DNA of 64,000 bases, taken from positions 15,087,806 through 15,151,805 of the forward strand of contig CM060950.1 of assembly GCA_030765055.1 (NCBI GenBank), given 5' to 3'. The stretch's first letter is position 1. Every line of letters starts with the position of its first letter. The stretch comes from Mantis religiosa. Its lineage: Eukaryota; Arthropoda; Insecta; Mantodea; Mantidae. The position numbers were made by a program, and so were the translations under genes. The notes under the pieces were generated by a model. The model saw only the letters and a list, made by a program, of their open reading frames with translations. It was not told where the DNA came from and did not search any database. Shown one piece after another: positions 34,796-47,257 of this stretch.

Positions 34796-34980
34796 AGTAA
34801 AATCAAGGCTTCCTTTGACATCATTAATGAGTAGTATGACCGTATCTCCAATTAGTGAAACAATGTCACATTCTAGCTCTGTGAGCTATTCTGCAATAGA
34901 AGTGCCACAGCAAGCCTTGTAGCCTCTGTGACCTAGAACCTTGCCTTCTTCATAACATTGCTGTGCCATTTTGCAAATTC
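34796..34980 (-). pseudogene. Exon-like segment E1 (U2)
   Basis: 185 bp on the minus strand between a TTTAG acceptor and a GTAAGT donor. Frame: MAQQCYEEGKVLGHRGYKAC, then GTSIAE, TAG, LTELECDIVSLIGDTVILL and NDVKGSLDFT. The TAG falls at the same codon as in U1 and U3. The length is conserved with no indels in three copies. Confidence 0.5.
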
Positions 34981-35039
34981 CTAAAACAAATAATGATTTA
35001 CTAATTCCTTGTGCAGCACTTATTTGTATTTTTCAAGTT

Positions 35040-36110
35040 ACCATAAATAATACATGATGGACACCAGAATTTCATAAGCCATTGGATCCATACGTGATGG
35101 TGTTTCTGCAAAGAGCAGGTTGGAAAAGATGTACTAAGTTCACGATTGTATTGAAAATTTTCTGCTAATTTGTAATAATATAAGCACCACTTGCTTAGGT
35201 TTTGCGCAATACTTCATTAACTTTGTTTTTAATTTAGGTGAATACAGATTAAGTACAGCCATGTTGCTTTCCGCTAAGCCGGTTGTTTACCACGCGTTAA
35301 AATATCTTGACGTCTGTTTTAAGAATGCTGCACTAATTAGTAGTTATGAAGGCTTTTGAGCAACAAATCATTCATCTTGTTTTTAATTTATGTGATAGAG
35401 GCTACGTACAGCAACAGCTGGTTTTTCAGCATGCCGTTTGGTGAAAACAGGTTAAAATATCTGTTAAAAAAATGATCTACAAATCAGCAACCACGTATGC
35501 AGCTTTTTCTTGCTTTTTGAGCAACATTTTATAATACTACTAGATGAGGCACAAAAGGATTTACTAGTCCGCCAGGGTTTTTTCCGGTCCGTGTCATTTG
35601 CCACTGTACGTAGCCATTTTGCAGCTTAACCTGCTAGATGAGTATGATGGATTTATGTTCTGTTGGGTATCGGTTGTGGATAACTTTGGTGTGAGGTTTC
35701 TGTAGGAATGTTGATATGGAAGGCCCCTGAAATTCGGAAAGCTCTTGTAATATAGCATTCCCTCGATAGGAGAGAAATGCTTTGGTAAGTTTCACTGTTT
35801 TAATTACGGGCTGCATAAAGCTGGAACCATCAGGGACAGACTGATGCGTAGAGCATCGAGGGTGGCTTTAACCTACAGTGGCAGAGCTTGCATCGTCTCC
35901 TATAAGTAGTGCAGTCACCAAGCTTTTGCAATTGGAGGAATGCCATTCGCTACAGCACAGCGACAAACATTATTTGAGGGAGACATTAGTTCATTGAAAA
36001 TAATTATACAAGATTACTTTTAAAAATCCTAATACAAACATTCCTAAACGTACCGTGATATATGTAAAAATATCATGTACTTGTAGTTTTCTATCCCTTA
36101 ACCGCTTTGT
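35040..36110. other. End region of unit U2
   Basis: Co-linear with 48350-49440; U1 lacks most of it. The minus frame at 35634-35816 includes NAILQELSEFQGPSIST, shared with the other units but unidentified. Plus-strand splice-like signals (TTTCTGTAG and GTAAGT) flank the same stretch, so even the strand is open. Confidence 0.35.
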
Positions 36111-36236
36111 GTGGCTCACTATCGCAGCTACTTAGGTCTAAGAACAGCACATTCCATTTGCTCTCCAATTTCACGGGATCATCCGATGGAACGAGCTTGA
36201 GGTATCGTATTATGGAATTACTGCTGCAATAATCAA

Positions 36237-36458
36237 ATGATATATTTTGCATTACTCTCCAGAAAACTTTGTAACTCGCTTCCTTTCAATTTCGTTCTGT
36301 ATAGAACGGACGGCTGGAAGAAAGTGAAGTGCTGTCGTCTCCTTGAGGACGGTGTAAAAACGAAACAACACGCCTGCAAAGCGTATGAAGTTGCAATGAT
36401 TCGCTCGGATTGCTTTACAGTATGGAACACAGCATCCATCGCCATAACCAGAAAATAA
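36237..36458 (+). other. Conserved unassigned frame in spacer 2 (copy 1)
   Basis: A 73-codon plus frame (LLSRKLCNSLPFN, then CRLLEDGVKTKQHACKAYEV) with a co-linear sister at 49537-49759. The minus strand is also open over the same stretch in both copies (including YALQACCFVFTPSSRRR), so openness does not tell which strand, if either, is coding. No family is recognised. Confidence 0.25.
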
Positions 36459-36599
36459 CAATCGCTAAACTTGTTCACGTTCAGTTGTTACACATAAGAA
36501 TAACTGCTAGCAATATTCTTAACCGGAAGCTAATACCGCTGGATGTTTTTCACAATTCTACCAGTACCGCAGCAGATTTTCGGCAGATTCCATCACAAC

Positions 36600-36701
36600 G
36601 ATGGATGACGAAGCTTGGCAGCGAGAGATCAATACCAGCTTTCGGGTGTGTCACGCAGACAATGCAGTGCTTAAAGCTATTATTGAGAATTATATGACGT
36701 G
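36600..36701 (+). other. Small conserved frame with a WQREIN motif (spacer 2 copy 1)
   Basis: An ATG-to-TGA frame of 33 codons: DDEAWQREINTSFRVC, then HADNAVLKAIIEN. Its sister at 49900-50001 is the same length with seven changes. The wider motif (about 90 bp) recurs at the end of every LINE-A fragment and near 13998. It is likely part of a dispersed repeat. Confidence 0.3.
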
Positions 36702-37640
36702 ATGCCAGTAAATATGTGCCTGGCAAAGGGGTTATCATTTTCATTATATATAAATTTGTGTTTTTGGTTTATATTGCCCTTTTGGTTTATAAAAAGCCCA
36801 TATGCTATGTTAATTGTGTTTTTGAATATTTCACTATGTCCATATATAAAGAGCAGGGTATCCTCTGCGTCCACTTACACAAACAAAGGCATAGATTGGT
36901 GATCCTGTTGAATTAACATATTTTAATTCTAGAGTGCCTTGTGCGTTTGCGGTCACCTTTCACAGTATTAGATTAGCTGGCTTAGAAAGGCTACGTATGC
37001 GGGCCTAGGTGAATGAGACACGTTTCAGAACTGCCTTGCAGTAACTGGGAAGTGGGGTTCGTTTTGTAGGGTGGCCTTAGTTGTGCGGATATAGCGGATA
37101 AGGTTTTTACCTAACGATAGCTATTTCAGGGTTTGCAGATATTATAGTGTGGTATTGGAGGAGTTGGCTAGGACCACACAGACCTGTAGAACCACTGAAA
37201 GGAAGAAGGATTTAGGCACGACTAACTTCGAACGTAGATTTACCTGTTTGGTCGTGAATATGGGGCCGCAGGACCTCAATCGCCCTTTGTTGGCGTCATT
37301 ATTTTATGTGGGTGGACAACAGCATCCTGCGTGTCAGTGTAATGCGGAGTCATTTGACCTGCTAACAATACTGCAATCTTAACCAGCACTGTGAAATACA
37401 ATGCAAATTGTAATATCGCTTTGAAAAATGAATCAGCTGGTATTTGTTTACATCGATATTTAATTTGCAGTCCCGAAGCCAATAAAACATGTGGTCAGTT
37501 AAATCTTTCTGCAATCTTGAATCCATCATTTTTATGTTTGTTGTATATTACAGTATCGTCGCTCCACATATACGAAGAAGTTGTTAACAAACAATAATTA
37601 GATTGGTGGGGTATGATAACCGTGGATGGTACCCCATCCT
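36702..37640. other. Spacer 2 non-coding (copy 1)
   Basis: Co-linear with 50002-50935. Only short frames that are not conserved between the copies. No RNA or mobile-element signature seen. Confidence 0.4.
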
Positions 37641-38210
37641 CAGTACACCTCCCACGGGACGAGGTGCCCTCAACATGGACGTAGAAGCTCCGGTTTTCTA
37701 CGAAATTATGCAGCAGCGGTAGAGAATTTCGAAGGCCAGGACTTTCTGGTTGCAGTTTATAAACAAGGCCGTTATGTCAGAACCGATCAACAGCGGCTTC
37801 TACGCCCGAAATAACTCCAACGTTTAAGCATCATTATCAAATTGCTCTGTCACGTCATCAGCTCATTTTAAAAGCTCCAATTCTTTTTAATGTCCTTTTC
37901 GAAAGCCAAGTTGTGAATTTCAAAGTTCCACAAGTGCCCAAACTCTTTTTAAGTGTCGAAAGAGTTATAATTTCGAGCAATTCACCAACAGTAGAGAAGA
38001 GACTAATGGATAAATAACTTTTAGTATGGCTGGTGCCTTTGCCGTGCTTCAGGAACATTATTACCATGACCCTCTTCCAAGTTTTGGGGAATTTGTTTTG
38101 CTGGAAACAGGCGTTAAACATCCCGGATGATTTTTAAGATGTCTGGTGTAATCAGCTGGTCTAGCGCGTCATATGCCGATATTAGCAGGGTGTCAAGGCT
38201 CCCGACTCCT
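37640..38210 (-). pseudogene. LINE-A reverse transcriptase fragment, longer form (spacer 2 copy 1)
   Basis: Minus strand. FNACFQQNKFPKTWKRVMVI and YLSISLFSTVGELLEII match the CLQ..fP..WK...vi and YRPISLLs..gKllEki finger motifs of non-LTR polymerases (38121-37990). It continues through FTTWLSKRTLKRI and ends with a decayed SFYVHVEGTSSR segment before motif B (about 37670). It is the same family as the unit fragments but keeps about 290 bp they have lost. Sister at 50940-51510. Confidence 0.7.
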
Positions 38211-38810
38211 AGACGGATGTCACATCAAAGTGCTGCAGGAGAGCAAGAGGGATAGGCATGTTAGAGATCGTGATTTTCACTGAATTTGAGCTACCGCACT
38301 CCCCTTTCGGGCGATTCCATCAAGCAATGGGTGACGTAACATGGCAACGGGAAATCAATAACAGCGTTGGGGTGTGTCTCGCAGACCGCGAGAGTGCGAA
38401 TATGGCGCTTAATATAGCCAATAACGTTTTTTGCTGACGACTTCAAAATGTTACAACCTACTCTATTAATGTAGGTTAAAAGACAACATTTCTTACAGAA
38501 CCGACTTAACTATACATAAGTATGTATAACTGTCTTGGAAATATTATATTTCAAGCCGAGAAATACAAAATATTTTTTCGATGTCCTCACATAGAATGAA
38601 CAACACAAGAAAGGCTGGGCCAGAAATTGTTCCACAAGAAATAGTAATAATAAGAAATAATGGAACTTTAGATGAAACATTCCTATTGAATTTTTTGAGG
38701 GAATTGTGTAAGGTTGGTATCTAAAATTTACGTGGCAGATAAATTAGATAAGCAAATAAAGTGTAGATAAGTTAAACTTATTTAATTATAAATCAATTGG
38801 GCTTTTAACT
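38211..38810. other. Spacer 2 non-coding (copy 1)
   Basis: Contains the dispersed GGGTGACGTAACATGGCAAC motif (about 38328) and AT-rich sequence matching 51540-52085. It ends at a deletion junction near 38805-38815, where most of the hAT transposase present in the sister spacer has been lost. Confidence 0.45.
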
Positions 38811-38811
38811 T

Positions 38812-39185
38812 CTTTTAGCCCTTCATTTGAAATAATATTGCTAGGTTGGCTATCCTTTACTATCCATTTTACGAATATATTTGTTAATTAACCATCCTTG
38901 ATGGAAGAAATCGGTTTGGTTATGGATTTATTTAGATTGGACTGTGATGCCTGAGGAACAGTTAGAGATGACCCGTTAGCATTTCCAAAGTTAATTGAAA
39001 CTACTAGCACTGCCACTATAAGTAAATGATTTCCCCAAACTTTTACAAAATACTTTTTTCTGTCAGAGGTTTTACCAGATTTATTTAGGTAAAAGCCTAA
39101 ATGAACATCCAGTTTCTATCGTAAATTTTCACATGCCATTATCGAGTAATGGTTTGATTGGTTAAATGGTTTAATTTTGTACTTC
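38812..39185 (-). pseudogene. hAT transposase N-terminal fragment (spacer 2 copy 1)
   Basis: Matches 53875-54285 on the minus strand: the BED-finger region and the segment leading to the catalytic domain. Everything from the first catalytic Asp onwards is missing, replaced by the junction near 38810. It borders the first tRNA-like repeat of U3 at about 39190. Confidence 0.65.
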
Positions 39186-39189
39186 ATTA

Positions 39190-39625
39190 TGTCTTAGTAT
39201 ATAGGCTAAGGTTTTTGATAGAGTCAATATGAAAAATTCAATGCCACGGCCGGAATTTTAAACACGGATCTCCTGGTTTCCGTTCAGTTGCTCTAACCCA
39301 TTGAGCTATCATGGCCAACTTGTCGTCATGACATTAAATTCTCCATTTGACTGGTATATTTCCCCGGTAGACCACTAGGGGCTCTCGTATGCGCGATGCA
39401 CCGTTTGTGGCGAGTTACCATCGTAAATACTTGAATCCCAGGCTTTATCATTTAACTCTTATTATATACAGGCTAAGGATTTTGATAGATAGAGTCAACA
39501 TGAAAAATTCAATTCGTTGCGGGGATTTGAACCACGGATCTCCTGGTTTCAATCCAGTGCTTCTAACCCATTAAGCTACCATGGCACTGAATTTTCCATG
39601 TTGACTCTATATATAAAATGTACAT
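39190..39625 (-). repeat. tRNA-like repeat pair with inverted arms (U3)
   Basis: Minus-strand cores near 39245-39315 and 39520-39590. The second is framed by ATAGATAGAGTCAACATG (from 39485) and CATGTTGACTCTATATAT (ending about 39615). Confidence 0.65.
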
Positions 39626-39639
39626 GTGCTTAGTTTTGT

Positions 39640-40020
39640 TTTAGAGGAAGTCGTTTGTAGACAGTACATACCGGAACAGAGACATAAGAGCCCCTTGTGG
39701 TACGGCAGCCTGATTGAACCAAACCTGACGGGATGAGCCGACAACCTAATTTTTTAAAAAAATGATGCAGTAGAGGTGGAGAGCCTAAAATTTCGGAAAA
39801 TTCTCCATGGAGTTTATAAATAAGGCTGTTATACCAGCAACGATCAAATGTGGCTTCTGCCTGCAAAACCAGCGCCAGCCCTCTGACGTCATGAGCTAAA
39901 GTTGCTAGTTGCAATTCTGTTGAATGTCTTTTCCGAAAGACGAATTGTGAACTTGAAACTTCCTCAAGTGCCGAAACTTGTTTCTGGAGCCGAAAAACTA
40001 TATTATGCTTTTCACCAGGT
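39640..40020 (-). pseudogene. LINE-A reverse transcriptase fragment (U3)
   Basis: Minus strand: QLATLAHDVRG, then LQAEATFDRCWYNSLIYKLH (motif A) and GEFSEILGS. Shorter than the U2 copy by a small deletion before motif A. Ends at the tRNA-like arm. Confidence 0.65.
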
Positions 40021-43000
40021 GAGTTTTACCGCGCTCCCCTGTTGGACGATACCATCATACCGAAGTGTGACGTAGCTTCGCAACAGGCAATCAATACCAG
40101 CGTTAAGGCGTGTCTCGCAGGCCATGAGCCCCAATAACTGTACTTACGGAAGCAAAACAGTGTTTGTTGCTGATCTTATTTTATTATTTAGTGTGTTGTA
40201 GGAATGCGGCCAACATTTCAGAAGAGACTACATTAGACCGTGATATATAAAACTGGTTTGGATATAGTGCACTCCAGATCCGAAAATACAAAATATGTAT
40301 TTCGAGATCTCACATAAGAATGTAAAGCACTCACTCGGTCAATACAAAATCAACAATGAGGGCAGCACCAGTACCAGCACTACAAAAAATAATGGCAGAT
40401 AACACTTTTTATTAGACATTTCTATGTAACTTCGGAGGGAATGGCATAACTTTTGTATCTAACAAGTATGTGGTAGAAAAAGTAAATAAGGAAATAAGCT
40501 ATGTATAAATTACACTTAACTAATAAATTATAAGTCAATACGGCCAAACAAGACTTCTTGTCATTTAAATTTCAAACGTAAATTGACATGTACCTACATT
40601 TATATGACTTTCTCCACCTGCTCTTGTGTTATCTCTAAAATTATTGCTCCTCTATCTACTTCAGGATAATTGACACAAACGTTTGTGACAATTATTTAAT
40701 TACAAATTTATTTACATAGGAGCGCACAGTGGGCTTGAAGAATTGTGAAACCGTTTAAGAGTTAGTTGCTATGTGACATCTTTCACATTTCATTCCCCTG
40801 ACATCGCAATGGAAAAGAAATAATGACTTCGTTCTTGAACAAGGATAAATATTTTACAACACAAATAAAAAATAATCCTATTTTAAAAAAGTATTATCTG
40901 TACAAAGCGAAATGCTTTAAAGAAAATCTGTACTTTAACAACAACTAAACTTTAGTTTACCAAATGGTGTTTTCCTTTTACGATTTACTAGTATGCAAAG
41001 TGTATCTAGATGAAGTTGATTTACGGATTAAATAGGGATTACGGATTACGGATTGAGCAGCAGATATAGGTTTCATTGTCTTAAAAACATTTTTAAAATT
41101 TTAGAAGTACTTTTAAGATATATATTTTTAAACTTTGCCCATTTAACGGTAGTGAATTGGTCTGATATACTTGAAGATCTACTCGTCACTTTCTTAAAAG
41201 AAGCTCAACTTGCACTTGTACCTTGGTATTTAACTGATCGCTTTCGCTTTGGGTCTATGCTGTTCACACACAAATAGAGATAGGATAAACCACATATAGC
41301 TATATAGCTTTAAACCTAATTGGCTTTATTAACAATTTTTCTTTTCCTTTAATATATTAAAGACAAATATTCTTGAATAAAGTTAATATGATAGTAATGC
41401 ATTACGTGCCATGCCATCTCTCCCTGTTTGGTATAGGGTAGATCAAGTAAAAGCTTATGAAATTCAGCAGATATATAGTCTATGAAACAAATGTTATCTT
41501 TTAAACCTAAAGCTGGAACTGAATAGAGCAACCTAACATTCAATTTCAATTCAAGTAATTCTTGTATTTTGCTGCTAAATTTTACGGTGTTTAGAGTTTC
41601 TATATTACACTATGGATCTCATAATAAGGCGTCAATGAAATTACCTTAGTTTTTAGTCTCTCAGTAAGAAATGTTATTTTACAACAGCTTGTTATCTTGT
41701 ATTCACATGATTTCCTGTACAAACTATTCTTAGAAAATGATATTGCTCTATGTACTTACGTACTTCTTGTTCTACAAAAATACTTAGAACATATAAAATG
41801 ATCAACAATTTGAAAATTTAAGATAATAACAACGAATATCTTGGAATAGGTTAATCACACATTACTTTATTTCACATAAATGCTGTTCATTAAAAAAATC
41901 TACAAATGCACCAAATTTTGTGGCATATATTTTATGGCATATAAGTATAAAGGGCCATTTAGAATAAACAAAAGTTAAAGTAAAATTTAAAGATTTTTAT
42001 ATCCACGGTACCTGTTTCCTTTGTTATGTACCTATATTTATCTTACAGTATTTTAATCAAAGAGATAGAGCTTTCATTAAGGTAAAGCACAGCGTTATAG
42101 TATGAATGGCAGTTTGGGGTAAGAACTTTTTTGGAAAACTTTGTGTCACATCTTTGGGAATAGAAGAGTACAAGATGTACTTGATTATGCCTTTCACAAA
42201 TAGTGGACCTTTTGCAAAATGCATTAATATTATAATTGCTATTCTTATTATCATCATTATCATTGAGAATATTAATATTATAGCCATGTTTTGGGGATCC
42301 TGAATATTCTAATTCCTAAGCATCCCTGATACTCACTTTTTTTCTTGAATGCCATTCCTGCTCTACTTACTTCAGGTAAGTATATATTAAAGAAAAGTAA
42401 AACTTTCCCAAATTTTATTAAAAGTATAAGGTAAGTCAGCGGAAGATGACACACTTCATGGTTATGTCCTCTTTTTCATGGAAATGGGAATGGAGAAAAA
42501 TGTAAAAAAATACCTTAAGGTATTGCCTGTATATTTGTTCCTGTATTTATACTCCACAGGTTGAACTCTGAATTGTTTTATTAAAACTTCTGGCATAAAT
42601 TTAAGAAAAAGTCACTGTCAAGAAGAAGCTTAAGTGTTTAAGTATTGCCAGTTAAATAGGAATCTGAAATACAGAGAAACTTTGAAAAAAGACACGTATT
42701 AGAAGTTCTAAATGAAGATAAAAGTAGAGCTGTTGCATTTTAGCTGCTACCTAGGCATCTGTAATTACCACAGGTTTATGTACACTTTGTGAATAATCGC
42801 AATTTTTTTCCACTGCAAATTCCTAAGGATTAAAAGTGAACAATCCCTTCAACAGGTTGGACTAGAAAGAATGTTACTTTTTACTTCTAGGGAAGATGAA
42901 ATCAGCAAACTAAAATTAAGGTTCTAAAATTAACTTCTGCATCTTGTATATATATAAAGTTCAGCTTCCCTGGTTTTGAATTTAGTACAAATGTGTTTTA

Positions 43001-44225
43001 AGTGGCCAGTTCATGGAAATAGTTATCAATCCTCAGAAAAGGATTTACTGTAAACTACCTGAGAATGGTTGACGAGTATCTAAGTGGACTAACAAATAGA
43101 GTAACAATGGAAAAAATGGCATCTGCTGTAAATTATGAGTATTTTGCTATAGAAGAGCATCAAACACTTTACAGAAATTTGTGATGTTATTTAACTACCA
43201 CAAATGATCATTCAGTCAAATATTGCCACAACTTATATTAAAAAATTTCTTATATTTGTGGTTATTATTAACTCACGCAAAACTATAATACTGTTTACCC
43301 TTAATGTAATAATGTATAAAAGTGAAATTGGTTTAGTTTCAATAAAATATCTTTTTATTCAAATAAAATAATTTTCAAAATGTTCCAATTTGAATTACGG
43401 TGTTTATCAGTAATATTGTATGGTTACCAACCACAAGGAGACAAATATTATCAGGTGCAGATCAATACTTATTTTGTAGTTATCACATTTGTAAGAAGAA
43501 AAAAAATTTAAAAATTAGTTCTCTTTTATTTTTTTTATTTTCATGTTACCACAATAATTTTGAGCTTATATTACCTAAATATTTAGCTTATATTTTTAGA
43601 TTATATTTCGGTTTTAGAAGAACATATCTAACATATTGACAATTTGTTTCCCTTAAATGAAACTTTGAATCAATTTATTACATGAAGGAACTAGTTTTTT
43701 AATTATCTTGAAGAATTAATTTTGGCATTCGGCTCTCTTGTTTTATATCCCTTTCAATCCTACATACAGACTTTCTGACTACAAATTGATTCATTATAAT
43801 TTCAGATATACTCTCAAATAATAAAAAGCAAATTATTGGAGCAGGAAAAATTTAGAGGAAGAACAACTTAGACAACAAAATGCAGCAATTAAAGCACATA
43901 TCTGGCAAATTCTTTCAATTTTTAGGACTCAATAATTCTTCTCTTTTTAAAATAATGGGGAATTATTTCACAAGTTCCACAGATAGCAGGTTTGTATTGG
44001 TTTACTGTTTCTAAACTAATGTATATTTTACATAAAAATGACCAATATATGCTCATATTTAGAGTATTTACATATCACTCTGTTTAAAACTTTTGACATG
44101 TAAAGCTGTGCAAATCAATTATTAACAAACTGCAATTAAAATATAGCAAATGCTTGTAAAAGTTTGTGACAAATATTTTATGAACATTTTATAACGGGTT
44201 AAAGTATTTAAACTTCAACCAAGGA
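40021..44225. other. Non-coding part of unit U3
   Basis: Co-linear with 25400-30955, less a 1.5-kb deletion at about 42535 that joins GTATATTTGTTCCTG to the block-B-like segment. The hydrophobic segment at 42106-42303 is open on the plus strand (LCVTSLGIEEYK, then MPFTNSGPF and an Ile-rich stretch); compare 55650-55845. No gene supported. Confidence 0.5.
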
Positions 44226-44229
44226 AGTT

Positions 44230-44320
44230 TATATGGAATGTGCCTATTAAGTCTGATGATTAGCTCTAGACTTCATGTCCAGAAGTCTTTGGTTCAATTC
44301 CAGACCACAAATGTTTTTAA
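44230..44320 (+). repeat. tRNA-derived fragment (U3)
   Basis: Plus strand: AAGTCTGATGATTAGC (A-box-like) and TTTGGTTCAATTCCAG (B box). Sister of 30959-31045 with a small deletion. Confidence 0.5.
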
Positions 44321-44429
44321 ATAACATTTATTCCTCAGTTTCCTTTTTGGTCTGGAAAATAAATGATACCACAAATATATCTGTGATTCAATGTTTAAGT
44401 ACAAATGAAACACAGCATTGTAGTGCTAA

Positions 44430-46480
44430 TATCCAACTTAACATATATCAATACAGTTTTGCTCATAAGCACTTTCTCCAAAGGCAAACACCACTGACAT
44501 GACTGGAGAGTTAAATGTGACGTATAATAAGGAACAAAACTGCAGGTTATCACACATTGTAAAAATGTATTCTGTAAAGTTGAAATTATTGCTTCCCAGT
44601 ACCAGAAGTAAGAAAATCAGTGTTTATATATATAGCAGTGGACACTGTCATATAGGCTGGGATGGGTAAAGTGGGAATATTCCTCCCAAAAACTGAGGAA
44701 GAGTAATCTTTGAGAATGTGCAAACTTTCTACTATTCCCAAATATAATATAGTGAGTTAAAATGAACAAAATTAGTACAATGATAATAGGCATCCTCCAG
44801 AGGTTTGAAGGAATGCTGAAGTTTCTCCATCAAAACCTGTACAGTTTAAATTTAATACTTTGTAGAAAGGGAAGAATGGACATATTGAACCGGCTCCAGT
44901 ACCAACATTATTTTGTAAGCTGGAACCGTCAGTGTAAATATGGGGCCATTCATTGTCACTATATCATAAATTTAATATTTCTAGTTCCATTTGTTTCAGC
45001 ACATATCAAGATGTTTCAGAATTTGTAAATGCATCATATATGTGTAGAGAGCGTTGAATATCAAATAGTTCTAAAGTGTTGATACCTGTTTGTAAGTTTT
45101 CTTGTAAGTAAAGAAGCTTAACTTTTGCTTGATATTTCCGTCTTTACTAAGAAAACTTTGTTGAGTTTTGAAGGTCAGCTCTGATTTTCGTTTTTTCCAG
45201 TCATTATAAAGTAGCCTGATTAATTTCTCATATTGTATCATGACTGATTTTTAAGTGTCAACATTATTTCTTGGATTATTTGTTAACATTTGCAGAGCAC
45301 ACACTGGAGATTCTTTTTTTTTTTTTTTTTTTTGTTTGGCTTGTAATTTTACGTCCTCCAACATTAATTCATATCGGACGGTGGTACTGGAGTAATTTGG
45401 TAGCTTCTGCTATTACACAATGAATTTGATTTTACAGAATATTAAGTTACGCTATATTTGCAGTAAGATGTCTTCACAAATACTTAAGTGTTGGTTTAAT
45501 GTACATCATGTAAAAAGTGCTTAAAGTTAGTGTAGTGGTTCTCTATTTCCTGCCTGCCAGTCCCTTAATTGTGGCAAACTATTCCCAGCTTTGCTGCATA
45601 TATTATCAATGTGTTTTTTCCAAGTTAATTTTGTATCAAAAACAATAGTTTATATTTTGTTTTTTCTGTATTAATTTCCATGAAATTATTGGATGTCCAA
45701 TTTTCTAATATTATCAAACATTGCTGTGCTACATTTATTATCTCTTGACTTTGATTTATCGGTTTAGAATTCTAGAGCACTACTTCATCTGCAACCATTA
45801 AGACTTTTGATTGTATTTTTTGTAATTGTACAGGAATGTAGTTACAGATTATAAACATTTGGTACTAAGGATACTACTTTGAGGTAGACCACGGTATGTT
45901 TGGTGGTATTTTGATAATTTATCATTAAATCTGGTGGCAATAAGTGTTGGATAATGAGTTTACTGCTCCAATGTAACATTTTGCACGGATTCCTAAAGTT
46001 TTAAGTTTATTGAGCAGTTTGTAGCTCCAAATACAATCATAAGTTCCTTGAAAGTCAATAAATACTCCAAGAGAGTATTCACTTTTATTCAGTGCCTCTT
46101 AATGCCTTGAATAAGACATAACATCTGTTCGTCTATTCTATAACAAGTTACAGAGATTTAGGAGTCTTTAATTTTCCTGTTCACCCTAGATGATTGATGA
46201 ATCCTGCATTTGTATTATCAGGACATTGATAACTTTTTATTTGAACTTATTATTTACAATTTTAAGTTCTACAATATTGTATTCCTTATTAAATATATGG
46301 TATTCGAGTTTAATGGTAGATTTTATATATTCTTTAATGCCCTTCTGCAACACCCTTGTTTTCTTTTAGCATTAGCAGATAATTTAATGTGTTAGTGTAG
46401 TATATATTAAATTTATTAACTATTTCATTGTCATTTGTAATTATTTTATTGTTATAAAATAAAAGGTATTTTAGGATTTT
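44430..46480 (-). pseudogene. LINE-B: reverse transcriptase and RNase H (U3)
   Basis: Minus strand. This copy shows the polymerase core best: GVFIDFQGAYDCIWSYKLLN (motif A, about 46070), then a GLPQSSILS-like motif B in a shifted frame (about 45890), MVADEVVL and, after a stop, NSKPINQSQEIINVAQQC (motif C and following helix, about 45800), then LTWKKHIDNI (thumb, about 45610). RNase H follows (about 44960-44450). The YADD equivalent is VADE. A finger segment present in U2 is deleted near 46135. Confidence 0.7.
45315..45385 (-). mobile_element. Truncated SINE tail inside LINE-B (U3)
   Basis: Same insertion as 32039-32098, with a longer poly-A (a plus-strand T run, 45316-45332). CACTGGAGA and TACTGGAGT border it, an eroded target duplication. 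Confidence 0.75.
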
Positions 46481-46608
46481 CATTCTTGTTTTCTATATTT
46501 TGTAACATAAATAAAAGGTATTTAGGGATTCTTTTTTACTTGTTTTCTATGTTATGTAAAATGTTATGCTTTTAGTTAATAGTTTCTCTAAACCAAGCTC
46601 TGCAGACA

Positions 46609-46722
46609 GTTAATAAGATAGCGCAAAGTGAATTGAGAAGATATTGACACATTGCTTCACTCATAGTGAGTGCTTCACTATCCCTACGCTTCTTTCAACT
46701 TTGTGCTTTGAGTTAATAAGAT
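46609..46722. mobile_element. 92-bp MITE-like insertion with 11-bp direct repeats
   Basis: Insert 46620-46711 is flanked by GTTAATAAGAT at 46609-46619 and 46712-46722. U2 has a single GTTATTAAGAT at this place (about 33499). The ends are inverted (AGCGCAAAGTGAA against AGCACAAAGTTGAA a few bases in), and the centre contains a CACTC-ATAGT-GAGTG hairpin. It is too short to encode anything. Its superfamily is not clear from the ends. Confidence 0.75.
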
Positions 46723-47257
46723 GTTCTCTTTCAGTGCTGTAAATTTCATTTCTGAACTGAGGACTCAATTTTCCCCAATTTAGTAACTTTTTTTTTGGAT
46801 CTTTACAGGTTTTTTCTATGGACCAAGTAACAAACTTTGAAATGCCACCAATCTGTAATTTGATAAGGAAGTTCATAATTCTAACACCAGAGAAAACACA
46901 GCAGACAACAGCAAAACCAACAACAGAAGATAATCTGAACACCGATTTTAAAAATGGAGGCAAAGGCTTCTGAAACTAGTCCCTAAAAGAATAAAAATCT
47001 AAGCGCGAGATTGTCAAACATCACAACAAAGAAATTTTACAATTCATATATTTAGAGCATCATTCTCCTTGAACAGTTTCAGAACTAATGTGCCTAAATG
47101 GTAGCTGTGCTAAGCCCCAAATTTGCATTTTATGCTGTCCATATTTATGAGCTATTTAACTTTAGCTACAAACCATAAAATTTGCGCTGGCTTGACATAC
47201 CACAGCTGATATTGTAGCTGATAAAGATACTCTGATAAGCACCTATCCTTTCCTTAC

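Larger units (their letters stand above)
19270..36110. repeat. Large duplicated unit U2
   Basis: The most complete copy. It keeps both Penelope-like fragments with their flanks, the candidate DNA transposon, the whole LINE-B reverse-transcriptase and RNase H region and both exon-like segments. U2-specific events are the Jockey-like LINE at 19941-22039 and absence of the AAAT array of U1. The right edge, near 36060-36110, leads into spacer 2. Confidence 0.85.

Noticed and set aside
36233..36478. Minus-strand 81-codon frame as a gene
   Set aside because: The opposite strand is equally open in both copies, so coding strand and status cannot be decided.
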